63,633 bases of DNA from an uncultured Kiritimatiellota bacterium (GTDB lineage: Bacteria; Verrucomicrobiota; Kiritimatiellia; RFP12; DVOR01): contig CALXMW010000010.1 of assembly GCA_944389585.1 (NCBI GenBank), positions 1 to 63,633 of the forward strand. The letters run 5' to 3'. The translations under genes were made by a program, and so were the position numbers. Of this stretch, positions 17,483-28,901 are shown one piece after another. Every line of letters starts with the position of its first letter. Position 1 is the first letter of the stretch. The notes beneath the pieces were generated by a model, which was given only the letters and a program-made list of their open reading frames with translations, was not told the origin of the DNA and made no database searches.

Positions 17483-19332
17483 TCAGAAGGAGAAGGAGGC
17501 GTCGGAGGGCATCCGCCAATCGCCGCGCGGGGAGAGGGCGACGGTGCCGACCTTGGGGCCGTCTGGGATGGCGGAGCGCTTGAACTGCTGGGTGACGAAG
17601 CGGCGGCAGAAACTTTCGAGGGTGCGCTCGATCTCGTCGTCGCCGTGGCGGTGGCCCAGCAGGAAGCGGGCGAGGTCGCGGAGGTCGCCGCGGTCGCAGC
17701 CGTACTTCATGAAGTAATACAGGAAGCAGTCGTGGAGCTCGTAGGAGCCGACGATGGCCTCGGTCTGCTGGTCGCCGGGGAGGAGCTCGGGAGAGACGGG
17801 GGTGTCACAGATGTCGCGGAGGGTGGCGGCGAGCGCGGCGGGGGCGTCCGCGGCGAAGGTCTCGACGCAGTAGCGCACAAGGGTCTTGGGGACGCCGCAG
17901 TTGACGGCGTACATGGACATATGGTCGCCGTTGTAGGTGGACCAGCCGAGGGCAATCTCGGAGAGATCTCCGGTGCCGACGAGAAGCCCGCCCTCCTGAT
18001 TGGCCAAATCCATGAGGATGTAGGTGCGGGCGCGGGCCTGGGCGTTCTCGTAGGTGACGTCGCGGACGGCGGGGTCGTGGCCGATGTCCTTGAAATGTTG
18101 CTCGACGCCGGGGGCGATGGGGATCTCGCGGAGCTCGACGCCCAGCTCGCGCGCGAGGGCCTGGACGTTGGCGTGGGTGCGGCGGGAGGTGCCGAAGCCG
18201 GGCATCGTCACGGCCAGGATGGCACGCGGCGGCAGGCCCAGGCGCTTGCAGGCCTCGACGCAGACGAGCAGGGCCAGGGTGGAATCCAACCCGCCGGAGA
18301 GGCCGAGGACCAGGCGCTTGGCGCGGGTGTGGACAAGGCGCTTGGAGAGGCCGGCGGTCTGAATGCGGAGGATCTCGCGGCACCGCTCGCGGCGCTGTGC
18401 GTCGCCGGCGGGGACGAAGGGGGTGGGGTCAAGCCCGGCGAGGGAGCCGTCGGCTTGGGGTAAAGCATCCGCCCCGCGGCAGGGCACCAGGCGGTGGGGC
18501 GGGATGGGCAGCTCGGGGAAGGAGGTCTCGCGGCGGCGCACGGCATCCACCCAATCGGGGCGGAAGTCCATCAGGCTAAGCCCCTCCTCCCAGCGCGACT
18601 CGGCCAGGACGCGGCCGTTGTTGGCAAGGATACGGTGCGCGCCGTAGACGACGTCAGTGGTGGATTCGCCGGGGCCGGCGGAGGCGTAGGCGTAGGCGCA
18701 GGAGAGCCGGGCCGACTGCATCCGCACAAGGTCGCGCCGGTAGGCGGCCTTGCCGACGGCCTCGGTGGAGGCGGAGGGGTTGAGGATGAGGTGGGCGCGC
18801 GCGGCGGCAAGCCGGCACGAAGGCGCGTCGACGGCCCAGAGATCCTCGCAAAGCTCCACGCCGAAACGGAAGGGCCCCGCGTCAAAAACCAGATCCGCGC
18901 CGATGAGGACGCCGCCGAGCGCGGCGTTGGGCGGGAGCGCGGCGGCGGAGACGAAGTGGCGCTTTTCGTAGAACTCGCGGTAGGTGGGCAGGTGGGTCTT
19001 GGGCACGTAGCCCAGGATTTGCCCGTCCCGGAGCACGGCGGCGCAGTTGTAAAGCCGGTCGTCCACCGCCACGGGAAGCCCGACGACCGCGATGAGCCCG
19101 GGCGGGAGCTCGGCGCGCAGGCGCCCCAACGCGGCCTCCGTCTGCGCCGCCAGCGAGGCCGCGCCGAAAAGGTCGCCGCACGTGTAGCCGGTGAGCGAGA
19201 GCTCGGGCGTGAGCAAGAGGGCCGCGCCCTGGGCGTGGGCCTGGCGCGCCGCGGCGAGGATGGCCCCGGCGTTGACCTGCGGGTCGGCGACGGAGACCGC
19301 CGGCGAGGCGGCGGCGATGCGGTAGAAGCCTT

Positions 19333-19336
<4 letters not shown>
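17483..19336 (-). CDS. nadE: Glutamine-dependent NAD+ synthetase
   Basis: The enzyme makes NAD from nicotinic acid adenine dinucleotide, ATP and glutamine. The N-terminal nitrilase-type glutaminase domain shows its triad: Glu in LLLTPELSLTGY, Lys in VPKTHLPTYREFYEKRHF, and Cys in FGVELCEDLWA (about residue 160). The C-terminal synthetase domain has the ATP loop LGLSGGLDSTLALL (about residue 347) and the conserved GTGDLSEIALGW. The 617-residue length is normal for the two-domain form. The ATG at 19336 overlaps the stop of the small membrane gene (ATGA), so translation is probably coupled within the pseudokinase-ligA-small gene-nadE set. Confidence 0.95.
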
Positions 19337-22789
<3,453 letters not shown>

Positions 22790-22796
22790 ACCTCCT

Positions 22797-22802
22797 AGTA
22801 TA
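22797..22802 (-). promoter_or_regulatory. Extended -10 promoter of the pseudokinase-ligA-nadE operon
   Basis: TGG-TATACT on the minus strand ends seven bases from the ATG at 22789, so the transcript would start at or within a base or two of the start codon. Confidence 0.55.
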
Positions 22803-22830
22803 CCACATCCCCTCCCACCCCGCCGACGCC

Positions 22831-23664
22831 ATGCTCCAGGGCGGCTTCCCACTCGCGCGCATCTCCAACGACAGCGGCACCCTCCAGTGCGGCGTCTGCT
22901 CCGCCTGGGAGGGCCGCCTCATCGACCTCACCGCCCAAAACGAGTTCCGGAAATACGGCGCCGTCCCCCTCCGCGCCGCGCGCGAGGCCGGGCTCTTCCA
23001 CCCCAACTGCACCCACCGCCTGGAATACCTCTCCCCCACCGAGTACCCCGCCGGCGCCTGGGAGGCCTTCAAGGGCCGCGTCGGCGAGCCCGGCGCCTTC
23101 GGCAACCCCCGCAAGACAAACGCCGGCGGCGAGACCGCCGCCTCCGCCAAACGCCGCGCCCAACAGGCCGCCAAGGCCGCCGAGGAACGCGCCCGCAAAG
23201 AGGCGAAGAAGACGCCCATCGGCAAGACGGGCGACTGGAAGTCCCTCGGCCTGCCACCTGGCAAAGACCTGCAGGCGGTACCGGCCGAACCCAAAATCTC
23301 GCCCGCCGAGGCCCTCGAGCGCCTACGCCGAGGCGAGACCGTCGCCGACCCGCTCGGCAGGGACATCCGCTTCGGCCTGGATGCCGAAAAGCACATCGAC
23401 AAAAAGGGCCGAGACGCCGAAGAGCTCAAACTACGTCTTCAATCCCTCAATCGCGCCGAGGCGACCGTGCGAGACCCGCTTGAAATCTGGCGAGACCCTG
23501 ACAACGGGCGCGAGAAATATATCCGCCTTATTCTAGACAAGGAAACGGGGAGGATGGTATTGAATGTGGTCACAGAAAAAGAATCGATTACTTACTCGTG
23601 GCACTCAAATGCGGTGTCGCTTGACCATTACCGCAACGGGATTCTCTTGTATATCAAACCTTAA
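22831..23664 (+). CDS. 5'-truncated phage head protein (MuF/minor capsid type) with probable toxin C-terminus
   Basis: Residues 10-70 match the end of phage minor head proteins: a CGVCSAWEGRLIDLT motif and then AREAGLFHPNCTHRLEYL. The rest of the head domain is missing, and the gene begins just behind the divergent pseudokinase promoter. Next comes an Ala/Lys/Glu-rich coil and the linker PIGKTGDWKSL. The C-terminal ~120 residues resemble the barnase/EndoU/colicin-like nuclease modules found at this position in MuF polymorphic toxins: a RLRRGETVADPLG entry, RDPLEIWRD, and a final YSWHSNAVSLDHYRNG with a candidate catalytic His. The nuclease assignment is inferred from layout. No immunity gene is recognised downstream. 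Confidence 0.6.
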   Translation: MLQGGFPLARISNDSGTLQCGVCSAWEGRLIDLTAQNEFRKYGAVPLRAAREAGLFHPNCTHRLEYLSPTEYPAGAWEAFKGRVGEPGAFGNPRKTNAGGETAASAKRRAQQAAKAAEERARKEAKKTPIGKTGDWKSLGLPPGKDLQAVPAEPKISPAEALERLRRGETVADPLGRDIRFGLDAEKHIDKKGRDAEELKLRLQSLNRAEATVRDPLEIWRDPDNGREKYIRLILDKETGRMVLNVVTEKESITYSWHSNAVSLDHYRNGILLYIKP

Positions 23665-23690
23665 GGGGAGACCTCTCGGTCCCCCCTTAA
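23661..23690 (+). terminator. Hairpin at the stop codon of the phage-toxin gene
   Basis: TTAAGGGG (23661-23668) pairs with CCCCTTAA (23683-23690), extended inward by ACC/GGT. There is no T-run, so termination is uncertain; it may instead mark a recombination boundary of the cassette. Confidence 0.35.
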
Positions 23691-23692
23691 CG

Positions 23693-23821
23693 TGATAGGT
23701 TGCGTTAGCCCTACCGACGGACCCCTGATGCGCCAACAGTGCCCATCGTTGGAAAAGCCGGGCGCGGCTATCTCCCCAACGGTTACCAATAAGATACACC
23801 ATCCGGCTCCAAAAAGCAAGC
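23693..23821 (+). repeat. Cassette-border repeat, copy 1
   Basis: About 130 bases beginning GATAGGTTGCGTTAGCCC and ending CCAAAAAGCAAGC recur, diverged, at 24394-24526. Each copy directly follows a toxin-like C-terminal module and its hairpin. Confidence 0.6.
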
Positions 23822-24364
23822 CCCCACCTGACACGCCGCGCCGAGGCCGCCGCCAAGGCCGCCGCCGAACGCGCCAAGCGCGAGGCCGAGGAGCAAAGGG
23901 CGAAGAGCCCCATCGGCATGACGGGCGACTGGGAAAGCCTCCATCTGCCTCCACTGGCCACCATTTCGCCGAACGAAGGAAAGTCGCTGATAGACGAGGA
24001 GGATGCAATTGCGCGTCTCCGCCGTGGCGAAACCATCGCCGATGTCTTCGGGACAGACCTCGACCTTGGAGAATTGGCCAGGCGTCACATCATGGAGGCG
24101 AAGGATCGGCCTCGAGAGGTTGTCAAACAGCGACTGTCCAATCTGAACAACGTAATAGAAACACTCCAAAACCCACTTGAGGTCTGGAAGTCCGAGAAGA
24201 AACCTTACACCACTTACATTGCCCTTGTTAAAGACCGAACAACACGAAAGGCTGTCCTACACGTTGTCGTCAGGAAGGGAACGCGCGTTTATTCTTGGCA
24301 TCTGAACGACCGCGAATTCGAACATGGGCGGAACGGCACACTGCTTTATAGGAGACCTGAATAA
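23729..24364 (+). pseudogene. Orphan, start-less toxin C-terminal cassette
   Basis: The frame is open from 23729 to the stop at 24362-24364. From about 23828 it encodes a homologue of the upstream gene's C-terminal half: an Ala/Glu/Lys coil, SPIGMTGDWESL (compare PIGKTGDWKSL), ARLRRGETIADVFGTDL, QNPLEVWKS, and a final VYSWHLND with GRNGTLLY. There is no good start codon or ribosome binding site. The only early ATG (23918) falls inside the conserved linker, where the full gene has Lys. It therefore looks like a displaced spare toxin tip, as seen in polymorphic toxin loci, rather than an independently expressed gene. Its base composition is lower in GC than the flanks. Confidence 0.55.
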
Positions 24365-24393
24365 AAGCGCCCGGGTAGGCGCACCCCCCGGGC

Positions 24394-24526
24394 ATGATAG
24401 GTTGCGTCAGCCCTATCCGAGGACCCCCGATGCTCCAACGGTGCCCCTGCGTCATGGAAGGTGCGGAGCCACCATATCCCATGAGCAACACCAATAAAGT
24501 ACACCATCCCGAACAAAAAAGCAAGC
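24394..24526 (+). repeat. Cassette-border repeat, copy 2
   Basis: This is the second copy of the border repeat (GATAGGTTGCGTCAGCCC through AAAAAAGCAAGC). A GCCCGGG...CCCGGGC hairpin precedes it. Just after it the bases encode a short Lys-rich run resembling the start of another coil, so a third, deleted cassette may have been here. Confidence 0.55.
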
Positions 24527-24571
24527 GGAAAAAGAGAAAAACGAAAACCTTCCGCCCTCACATCCCAAGCC

Positions 24572-24593
24572 GGGCCGGGCACATGCCCGGCCC
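24572..24593. terminator. GC hairpin downstream of the small phage-like genes
   Basis: GGGCCGGGC (24572-24580) pairs with GCCCGGCCC (24585-24593) with a four-base loop. It lies 40 bases past the stop of the minus-strand gene at 24634. T-runs are weak on both sides. Confidence 0.4.
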
Positions 24594-24633
24594 TTTGCTT
24601 CGCCGCGCCCCCTGCGCGGGGCCGCCGAGGGCA

Positions 24634-25170
24634 TCAGGACAGCCACTTCCTGAAGCGCCCCGGGAACTTCTTCGCCGCCTGCTGCACCGCGCGCAGGATG
24701 AACTTGTCGTCCGCCCGCGGGCCCTTCGCCACCGTCCCGGGGCCGCGCCTGCGCCACGTCTTCCCCTTCTCGTCGTGAATCCGCTTGGCGTACTTCCCCG
24801 CCTCCGCGTTCGCCGCCACGTAGATCTCCGCGTCGAGCGCGAAGCCCTTCCCCGTCATCCGCCACTGGATGCTCTTCATCAGCCCGCCCGGCGCGTGACG
24901 GGAGTGCGAGTTCGCCTTCCGCCGCGCCTTCCCCTGCCGCTGGGCCTTGTTGAACGCCCGGATGGAGGCCTTCCCATCCCCATGCTTCGCCACCCAGTTG
25001 GACTTCCGTTGCGCGCGCGCCTGCGCCGCCGTCGGGGACCGCGGCGCGTTGGCGATGGCATCCTTGTGCGCCTGCCGCCCAGCGTCCTGCATCGCCCGCT
25101 CAAGGGCCTTCTGCACCACCGGAAGACCCTTCCGCAGCGCCACCGCGAACTGCTGCAGCGTGAGGCTCAC
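24634..25170 (-). CDS. Phage HK97-gp10-like/head-tail protein, probable
   Basis: The 178-residue product starts at a GTG that overlaps the stop of the gene before it (GTGA). It opens with a helical segment (LQQFAVALRKGLPVVQKALE), then a basic stretch, then HAPGGLMKSIQWRMTG and AEIYVAANAEAGKYAKRIHDE, and closes with a helix before a basic end. A helix, then PGGL-type strand entry, then a segment describing contact with the whole particle (Y.. .IHD.) is the pattern of phage gp10-like and minor tail proteins. I hold the assignment loosely. It fits the prophage-like context, with a phage head gene fragment nearby on the other strand. Confidence 0.5.
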   Translation of the reverse strand: MSLTLQQFAVALRKGLPVVQKALERAMQDAGRQAHKDAIANAPRSPTAAQARAQRKSNWVAKHGDGKASIRAFNKAQRQGKARRKANSHSRHAPGGLMKSIQWRMTGKGFALDAEIYVAANAEAGKYAKRIHDEKGKTWRRRGPGTVAKGPRADDKFILRAVQQAAKKFPGRFRKWLS

Positions 25171-25499
25171 CGCCCGCCCTCCTGCCCGCGCCGAAGCGCC
25201 GCCCACACCGCAAGATAGGCCCCGTCCCGCGCCGTCCCATCGTGCACCGCCGCCTTGAAGTTGGTGTAGTCGATGTCCATCGCCTCCTCCGCCACCAGCC
25301 ACGCCCAGTCGACCGCCGGGAAGTCCATGCGGAACCGATAGTCGCCGTGCGGCGTCACCTGGATGGCCGCGGGGTCAAGCCCGTGCGCCGCGCACAGCCG
25401 CTCCAGGTCGCCCGCGAACCGCGCCCGCAGGTGAATCGTGCCCGGCCTCCAGGCGTGCTCCACCGCCGAGAAAAACCCGCTCTTGCAGAATAACCACAT
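25167..25499 (-). CDS. Conserved small protein of the MWLF type, unknown function
   Basis: The ATG at 25499 is chosen because AAAGGAG lies six bases upstream; the frame is open to an earlier ATG at 25535. The 110-residue product opens MWLFCKSGFFSAVEH, then alternates strands and helices (IHLRARFAGDLERL, HGDYRFRMDF, AEEAMDIDYTNFK). I recall small proteins with this opening and a late IDY.NFK motif in many bacterial genomes, without assigned function. Its stop overlaps the next gene's GTG, so the two are cotranscribed away from the trp promoter. Confidence 0.5.
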   Translation of the reverse strand: MWLFCKSGFFSAVEHAWRPGTIHLRARFAGDLERLCAAHGLDPAAIQVTPHGDYRFRMDFPAVDWAWLVAEEAMDIDYTNFKAAVHDGTARDGAYLAVWAALRRGQEGGR

Positions 25500-25576
25500 A
25501 ACTCGCTCCTTTCTTGTCTTGCAAAAGTCTAGCACACCTTAATGACAGACGGGGTGAGAGGCGCGCAAAAAAACGC

Positions 25577-25606
25577 TTGACAGGCGGGTGGCGGAGCGTC
25601 TATCAT
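25577..25606 (+). promoter_or_regulatory. trp operon promoter
   Basis: A perfect -35 TTGACA (25577-25582) and -10 TATCAT (25601-25606) are spaced by 18 bases. Transcription should start near 25613, only a few bases before the ATG of the leader peptide. Confidence 0.75.
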
Positions 25607-25615
25607 GGTGGGCAT

Positions 25616-25690
25616 ATGAAACGCATGGTCTGCTTTGGCGTCGCGCGATGGCTCTGGCGAGGGGACTCGCCGGAACGTCTTGCCGTGTAA
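25616..25690 (+). CDS. trpL: trp leader peptide
   Basis: A 24-codon ORF directly downstream of the trp promoter contains two tryptophan codons one codon apart (ARWLWRG; TGG at 25649 and 25655), although Trp is rare. It ends at TAA 25688 ahead of a rho-independent terminator. The ATG would be within about three bases of the transcript start, so it would be read as a leaderless message; an internal ATG at 25625 is the alternative. Ribosome stalling at the two Trp codons would sense charged tRNA-Trp. Confidence 0.7.
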   Translation: MKRMVCFGVARWLWRGDSPERLAV

Positions 25691-25748
25691 GCAAGCAGAC
25701 AGAAGTCGGTTTCGGCGATTTGGGCAAAGGGCCTAGGTCGCCGTTTTT
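25656..25748 (+). promoter_or_regulatory. trp attenuator (four competing RNA segments)
   Basis: Segment 1 GGCGAG (25656-25661) pairs with segment 2 CTCGCC (25666-25671). Segment 2, as TCGCCG (25667-25672), can instead pair with segment 3 CGGCGA (25713-25718), and segment 3 can pair with segment 4 TCGCCG (25738-25743) to form the terminator. Segment 1 begins inside the second Trp codon, so a stalled ribosome would mask it and leave segment 2 free to form the antiterminator. Confidence 0.65.
25713..25748 (+). terminator. Attenuator terminator of the trp leader
   Basis: CGGCGA (25713-25718) and TCGCCG (25738-25743) close a GC-rich hairpin followed by TTTTT (25744-25748). Confidence 0.75.
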
Positions 25749-25760
25749 GTTTGGGCACAC

Positions 25761-25801
25761 GCCGCGTCTCCGGAAGGCATTCTTCCTGGGACGCGGCTTT
25801 T
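25761..25801 (+). terminator. Second terminator-like hairpin before trpE
   Basis: GCCGCGTC (25761-25768) pairs with GACGCGGC (25790-25797). The stem extends inward through CCGGAAG and CTTCC-GG, and TTTT follows. It lies immediately upstream of trpE and may add a second termination step or protect the mRNA 5' end. Confidence 0.5.
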
Positions 25802-25808
25802 CGTTTGG

Positions 25809-27293
25809 ATGAGAGCGATGCAAGAGATCATGGATTACGGGCGGTTCGAGGCGCTGTGCGCACAGGGGCGGCCCATCGCGCTGACGGATGAGACGTTGGC
25901 GGACGTGGAGACGCCGGTGAGCGCGTTGGCGCGGGTGGCGGCCGGGCAGGGGGATTGCTTCCTGCTGGAGAGCTGCGGGCAGGGGGGGCGCTTCAGCCGC
26001 TACTCCTTCCTGGGGGGCGCGCCGCGCGGGGTGTTCACGGTGGAGGCGGGCAGGCCCTTCCTGGATGGGCGGGCGCTCGCGTGCGGCGGCAACCCGATGG
26101 AGGCCCTGCGCCCGCTGTTGGGGCGCGCGCCGGTCGAGACCGAGGGCCTGCCGCCGTTGCTCGGCGGGGCGGTCGGCTTCGTGGGGTACGAGCTGGCGGG
26201 GCGCTTCGAGCCGCTGCCGCCGCCGAAGGGGCGCGCGGAGACGCCCGAGGCCCTCTTCCTGCTGGTGGACGACCTGCTCGTCTTCGACAACCTGCGCCAC
26301 ACCATCCTGGCCGTGGCGACGGTGGATCCGGCGCGTTACCCCTCGCCCCGCGCGGCGTATGAGGACGGCCTGCGCCGCCTGGCCGCGCTCAAGGCGCCCT
26401 TCTTCCGTCCCCGCCCCCTCCTGCCCGAGCCAACGCCCCAGGCCGAGCCGCCGCGCCTGCGCAGCAACCTGGCCCGGGAGACCTTCTGTGAGCGGGTCGA
26501 GGCGGCCAAACGCGCCATCCGCGACGGCGAATGCATCCAGGTGGTGCTCTCCCAGCGCTTCGAGGCCGACTGCGGCACCGAGCCGCTCCAGCTCTACCGC
26601 GCCCTGCGCGCGGTGAACCCCTCGCCCTACACCTTCTTCTTCCGCCACGGCGACCTCACGCTCATCGGTTCCTCGCCCGAGACGCTCGTGCGCCTGGAAA
26701 AGGGCCGCAGCACCCTCCGCCCCATCGCCGGCACGCGCCGCCGCGGCGCTACCCCCGCGCAGGACCGCGCCGCCGCAGACGAGCTGCTCGCCGACCCAAA
26801 GGAACGCGCCGAGCACCTCATGCTCGTGGACTTGGGGCGTAACGACCTGGGGCGCACGGCCGTGCCAGGGAGCGTCCACGTGGAGGACTTCATGCACATC
26901 GAGCGCTACTCGCACGTGATGCACCTGGTCAGCGACGTCCACGCGCTCCTGGCCGACGGCTGCGACGCCTTCGACCTGCTGCGCACGGCCTTCCCCGCCG
27001 GCACCCTCAGCGGCGCGCCGAAAATCCGCGCCATGGAGCTCATCAACGAACTGGAAGACGGCCCCCGCGGCGTCTACGGCGGCGCGGTGGGCTACTTCTC
27101 CAACACCGGCGACATGGATCTGGCCATCACTATCCGCACGCTCCAGCTCAAAGGCCGCCGCCTCACCGTCCAGGCCGGCGCCGGCATCGTCCACGACTCC
27201 GACCCCGAAAAGGAATACGAGGAGACGCTCAACAAAGCCTCCGCCCTCTTCCAGGCCATCCGCCTGGCCGCCAAAGGCTTCGACCTCCGCTGA
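25809..27293 (+). CDS. trpE: Anthranilate synthase component I
   Basis: TrpE converts chorismate and ammonia (from TrpG) to anthranilate, the first committed step of tryptophan synthesis. The 494-residue length is typical. The N-terminal domain carries LLESCGQGGRFSRYSFLG, with the serine region that forms the feedback tryptophan site. The chorismate-binding domain shows CIQVVLSQRF, GSSPETLVRL, PIAGTRRRG and the C-terminal SGAPKIRAMELI (about residues 400-412). An ATG at 25818 is an alternative start three codons in. The gene is controlled by the upstream attenuator. Confidence 0.95.
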   Translation: MRAMQEIMDYGRFEALCAQGRPIALTDETLADVETPVSALARVAAGQGDCFLLESCGQGGRFSRYSFLGGAPRGVFTVEAGRPFLDGRALACGGNPMEALRPLLGRAPVETEGLPPLLGGAVGFVGYELAGRFEPLPPPKGRAETPEALFLLVDDLLVFDNLRHTILAVATVDPARYPSPRAAYEDGLRRLAALKAPFFRPRPLLPEPTPQAEPPRLRSNLARETFCERVEAAKRAIRDGECIQVVLSQRFEADCGTEPLQLYRALRAVNPSPYTFFFRHGDLTLIGSSPETLVRLEKGRSTLRPIAGTRRRGATPAQDRAAADELLADPKERAEHLMLVDLGRNDLGRTAVPGSVHVEDFMHIERYSHVMHLVSDVHALLADGCDAFDLLRTAFPAGTLSGAPKIRAMELINELEDGPRGVYGGAVGYFSNTGDMDLAITIRTLQLKGRRLTVQAGAGIVHDSDPEKEYEETLNKASALFQAIRLAAKGFDLR

Positions 27294-27304
27294 AAGGGAT
27301 TGCC

Positions 27305-27883
27305 ATGATCTTCGTCCTCGACAACTACGACTCCTTCACCTACAACCTCGTCCACCTCCTCCACGCGCTCGGCGCCGAGGTCACCGTCCGCCGCAACCGC
27401 GAGGCCACCCCCGCCGACGTCCTCGCCCTGCGCCCCGCGGGCCTCCTCCTCTCGCCCGGCCCCTCCACCCCCGACCGCGCCGGGTGCCTCTGCGCCTTGG
27501 TGCGCGCGGGGGCAGAGGCCGGCGTGCCGATGCTCGGCGTCTGCCTGGGGCACCAGGCCATCGGGCAGGTCTTCGGCGCGCGGGTCACGCACGCCCGGCG
27601 CGTCATGCACGGCAAAATCTCAGAGGTCACGCACGACGGCCGCGGCGTCTTCGCCGGCGTGCCCAACCCCTTCCGCGCCGTGCGCTACCACTCGCTGGCC
27701 CTGGACGCCCAGAGCATCCCCGCGTGCCTGGAGGTCACCGCCCGCGCCGAAGACGGCGAAATCATGGGCATCCGCCACCGGGCGCTCCCCATCGAAGGCA
27801 TCCAATACCACCCCGAGTCCATCCTCACCGAGGCCGGGAAGGCCCAGCTCGCCAACTTCGTGCGGGGGTGCCGCCATGGCTGA
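27305..27883 (+). CDS. trpG: Anthranilate synthase component II (glutamine amidotransferase)
   Basis: This class I amidotransferase releases ammonia from glutamine for TrpE, and in many bacteria also for aminodeoxychorismate synthase. The 192-residue protein opens MIFVLDNYDSFTYNLVHLL. The catalytic Cys is in LGVCLGHQAIGQVFG (about residue 81), and the His-Glu pair is in QYHPESILTE near the C-terminus. It starts 11 bases after trpE and overlaps trpD by eight bases, so it is part of the trp operon. Confidence 0.95.
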   Translation: MIFVLDNYDSFTYNLVHLLHALGAEVTVRRNREATPADVLALRPAGLLLSPGPSTPDRAGCLCALVRAGAEAGVPMLGVCLGHQAIGQVFGARVTHARRVMHGKISEVTHDGRGVFAGVPNPFRAVRYHSLALDAQSIPACLEVTARAEDGEIMGIRHRALPIEGIQYHPESILTEAGKAQLANFVRGCRHG

Positions 27884-28901
27884 GCTCGCCCCTGCCCTCG
27901 AACGCGCCCTCGCGCGCCAAGACCTGCCAGAGGCGCAAATGGCCGCCGTCCTCGCCGAGGTCGCCGCGGGCGAGGCCGACCCCGTCCGCTTCGGCGGGCT
28001 CCTCGTCGCCCTGCGCATGAAAGGCGTCGCGCGCTCCGAGCTCGTCGGCGCGGCCCGCTTCCTCCTCCGCCACGCCATCCCCATCGACGTCGGCCTGCGC
28101 CAGGTGGTCGACATGGTCGGCACGGGGGGCGACGGCGGCGCGAGCTTCAACATCTCCACCGCCGCGGCCCTCGTCGCCGCCGCCGCGGGCGTCCCCATGG
28201 CCAAGCACGGCAACCGCGCCGTCAGCGGCAGATCCGGCGCCGCCGACGTGCTCGCCGCCTGCGGCTTCGACCTCGCCTGCCCGCCCGCGGCCATGGAGCG
28301 CGCCATCGCCGACGTCGGCATCGGCTTCCTCTTCGCCCAGCGCCTCCACCCCGTCTTCGCCAAGGTCGGCCCCGTGCGCAAGGCCCTCGGCACGCGCACG
28401 CTCTTCAACCTCCTCGGGCCGCTGGTGAACCCCGCCCACGCCACCGCCGCCGTCATCGGCGTCTACGACGCGGCCCTCACCGAGCTCATGGCCGGCGCCC
28501 TCCACGACCTCGGCGTCAGACGCGCCCTCATCGTCCACGGCCACGACGGTCTCGACGAGATCACCGTCACCGACGCCACCCGCGTCACCGAGCTCGACGC
28601 CGAGGGCGCCCTGCGCACCTACGACCTCTTCCCCGAGCTCCTCCTGGGCCGCCGCTTCCCCCCCGCCGACATCCGCGGCGGCACGCCCGAGGAGAACGCC
28701 GCGCGCCTCCGCGCCATCCTCGACGGCCGCGACCAAGGCGGCGCGCGCGCCGTCGCCGCCCTCAACGCCGGCGCGGCCATCTACGTCTCCGGGCGCGCGG
28801 GAACCCTCGCCGAAGGCTACCGCGCCGCCTGCTCCGCCATCGACTCCGGCGCCGCCCGCGCCACCCTCAACGCCCTCGTGGAGGCCAGTCATGTTGCCTG
28901 A
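27876..28901 (+). CDS. trpD: Anthranilate phosphoribosyltransferase
   Basis: TrpD joins anthranilate to phosphoribosyl pyrophosphate. The 341-residue protein carries the glycine-rich PRPP loop VGTGGDGGASFNISTA (about residues 79-94), KHGNRAVSGRSGAADVL, and the DE pair in HGHDGLDEITVTD. It overlaps trpG by eight bases and trpC by eleven, typical of tight translational coupling. Confidence 0.95.
   Translation: MAELAPALERALARQDLPEAQMAAVLAEVAAGEADPVRFGGLLVALRMKGVARSELVGAARFLLRHAIPIDVGLRQVVDMVGTGGDGGASFNISTAAALVAAAAGVPMAKHGNRAVSGRSGAADVLAACGFDLACPPAAMERAIADVGIGFLFAQRLHPVFAKVGPVRKALGTRTLFNLLGPLVNPAHATAAVIGVYDAALTELMAGALHDLGVRRALIVHGHDGLDEITVTDATRVTELDAEGALRTYDLFPELLLGRRFPPADIRGGTPEENAARLRAILDGRDQGGARAVAALNAGAAIYVSGRAGTLAEGYRAACSAIDSGAARATLNALVEASHVA

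Noticed and set aside
23680..23720. GCGTTAG-like cores that could suggest integron attC sites between toxin modules
   Set aside because: The consensus core is not met, the second copy reads GCGTCAG, and there is no integrase.
23692..24180. A plus-strand ORF beginning MIGCVSP as a possible immunity gene
   Set aside because: It runs from the border repeat into a second frame of the orphan cassette; its continuation is basic low-complexity shadow sequence.
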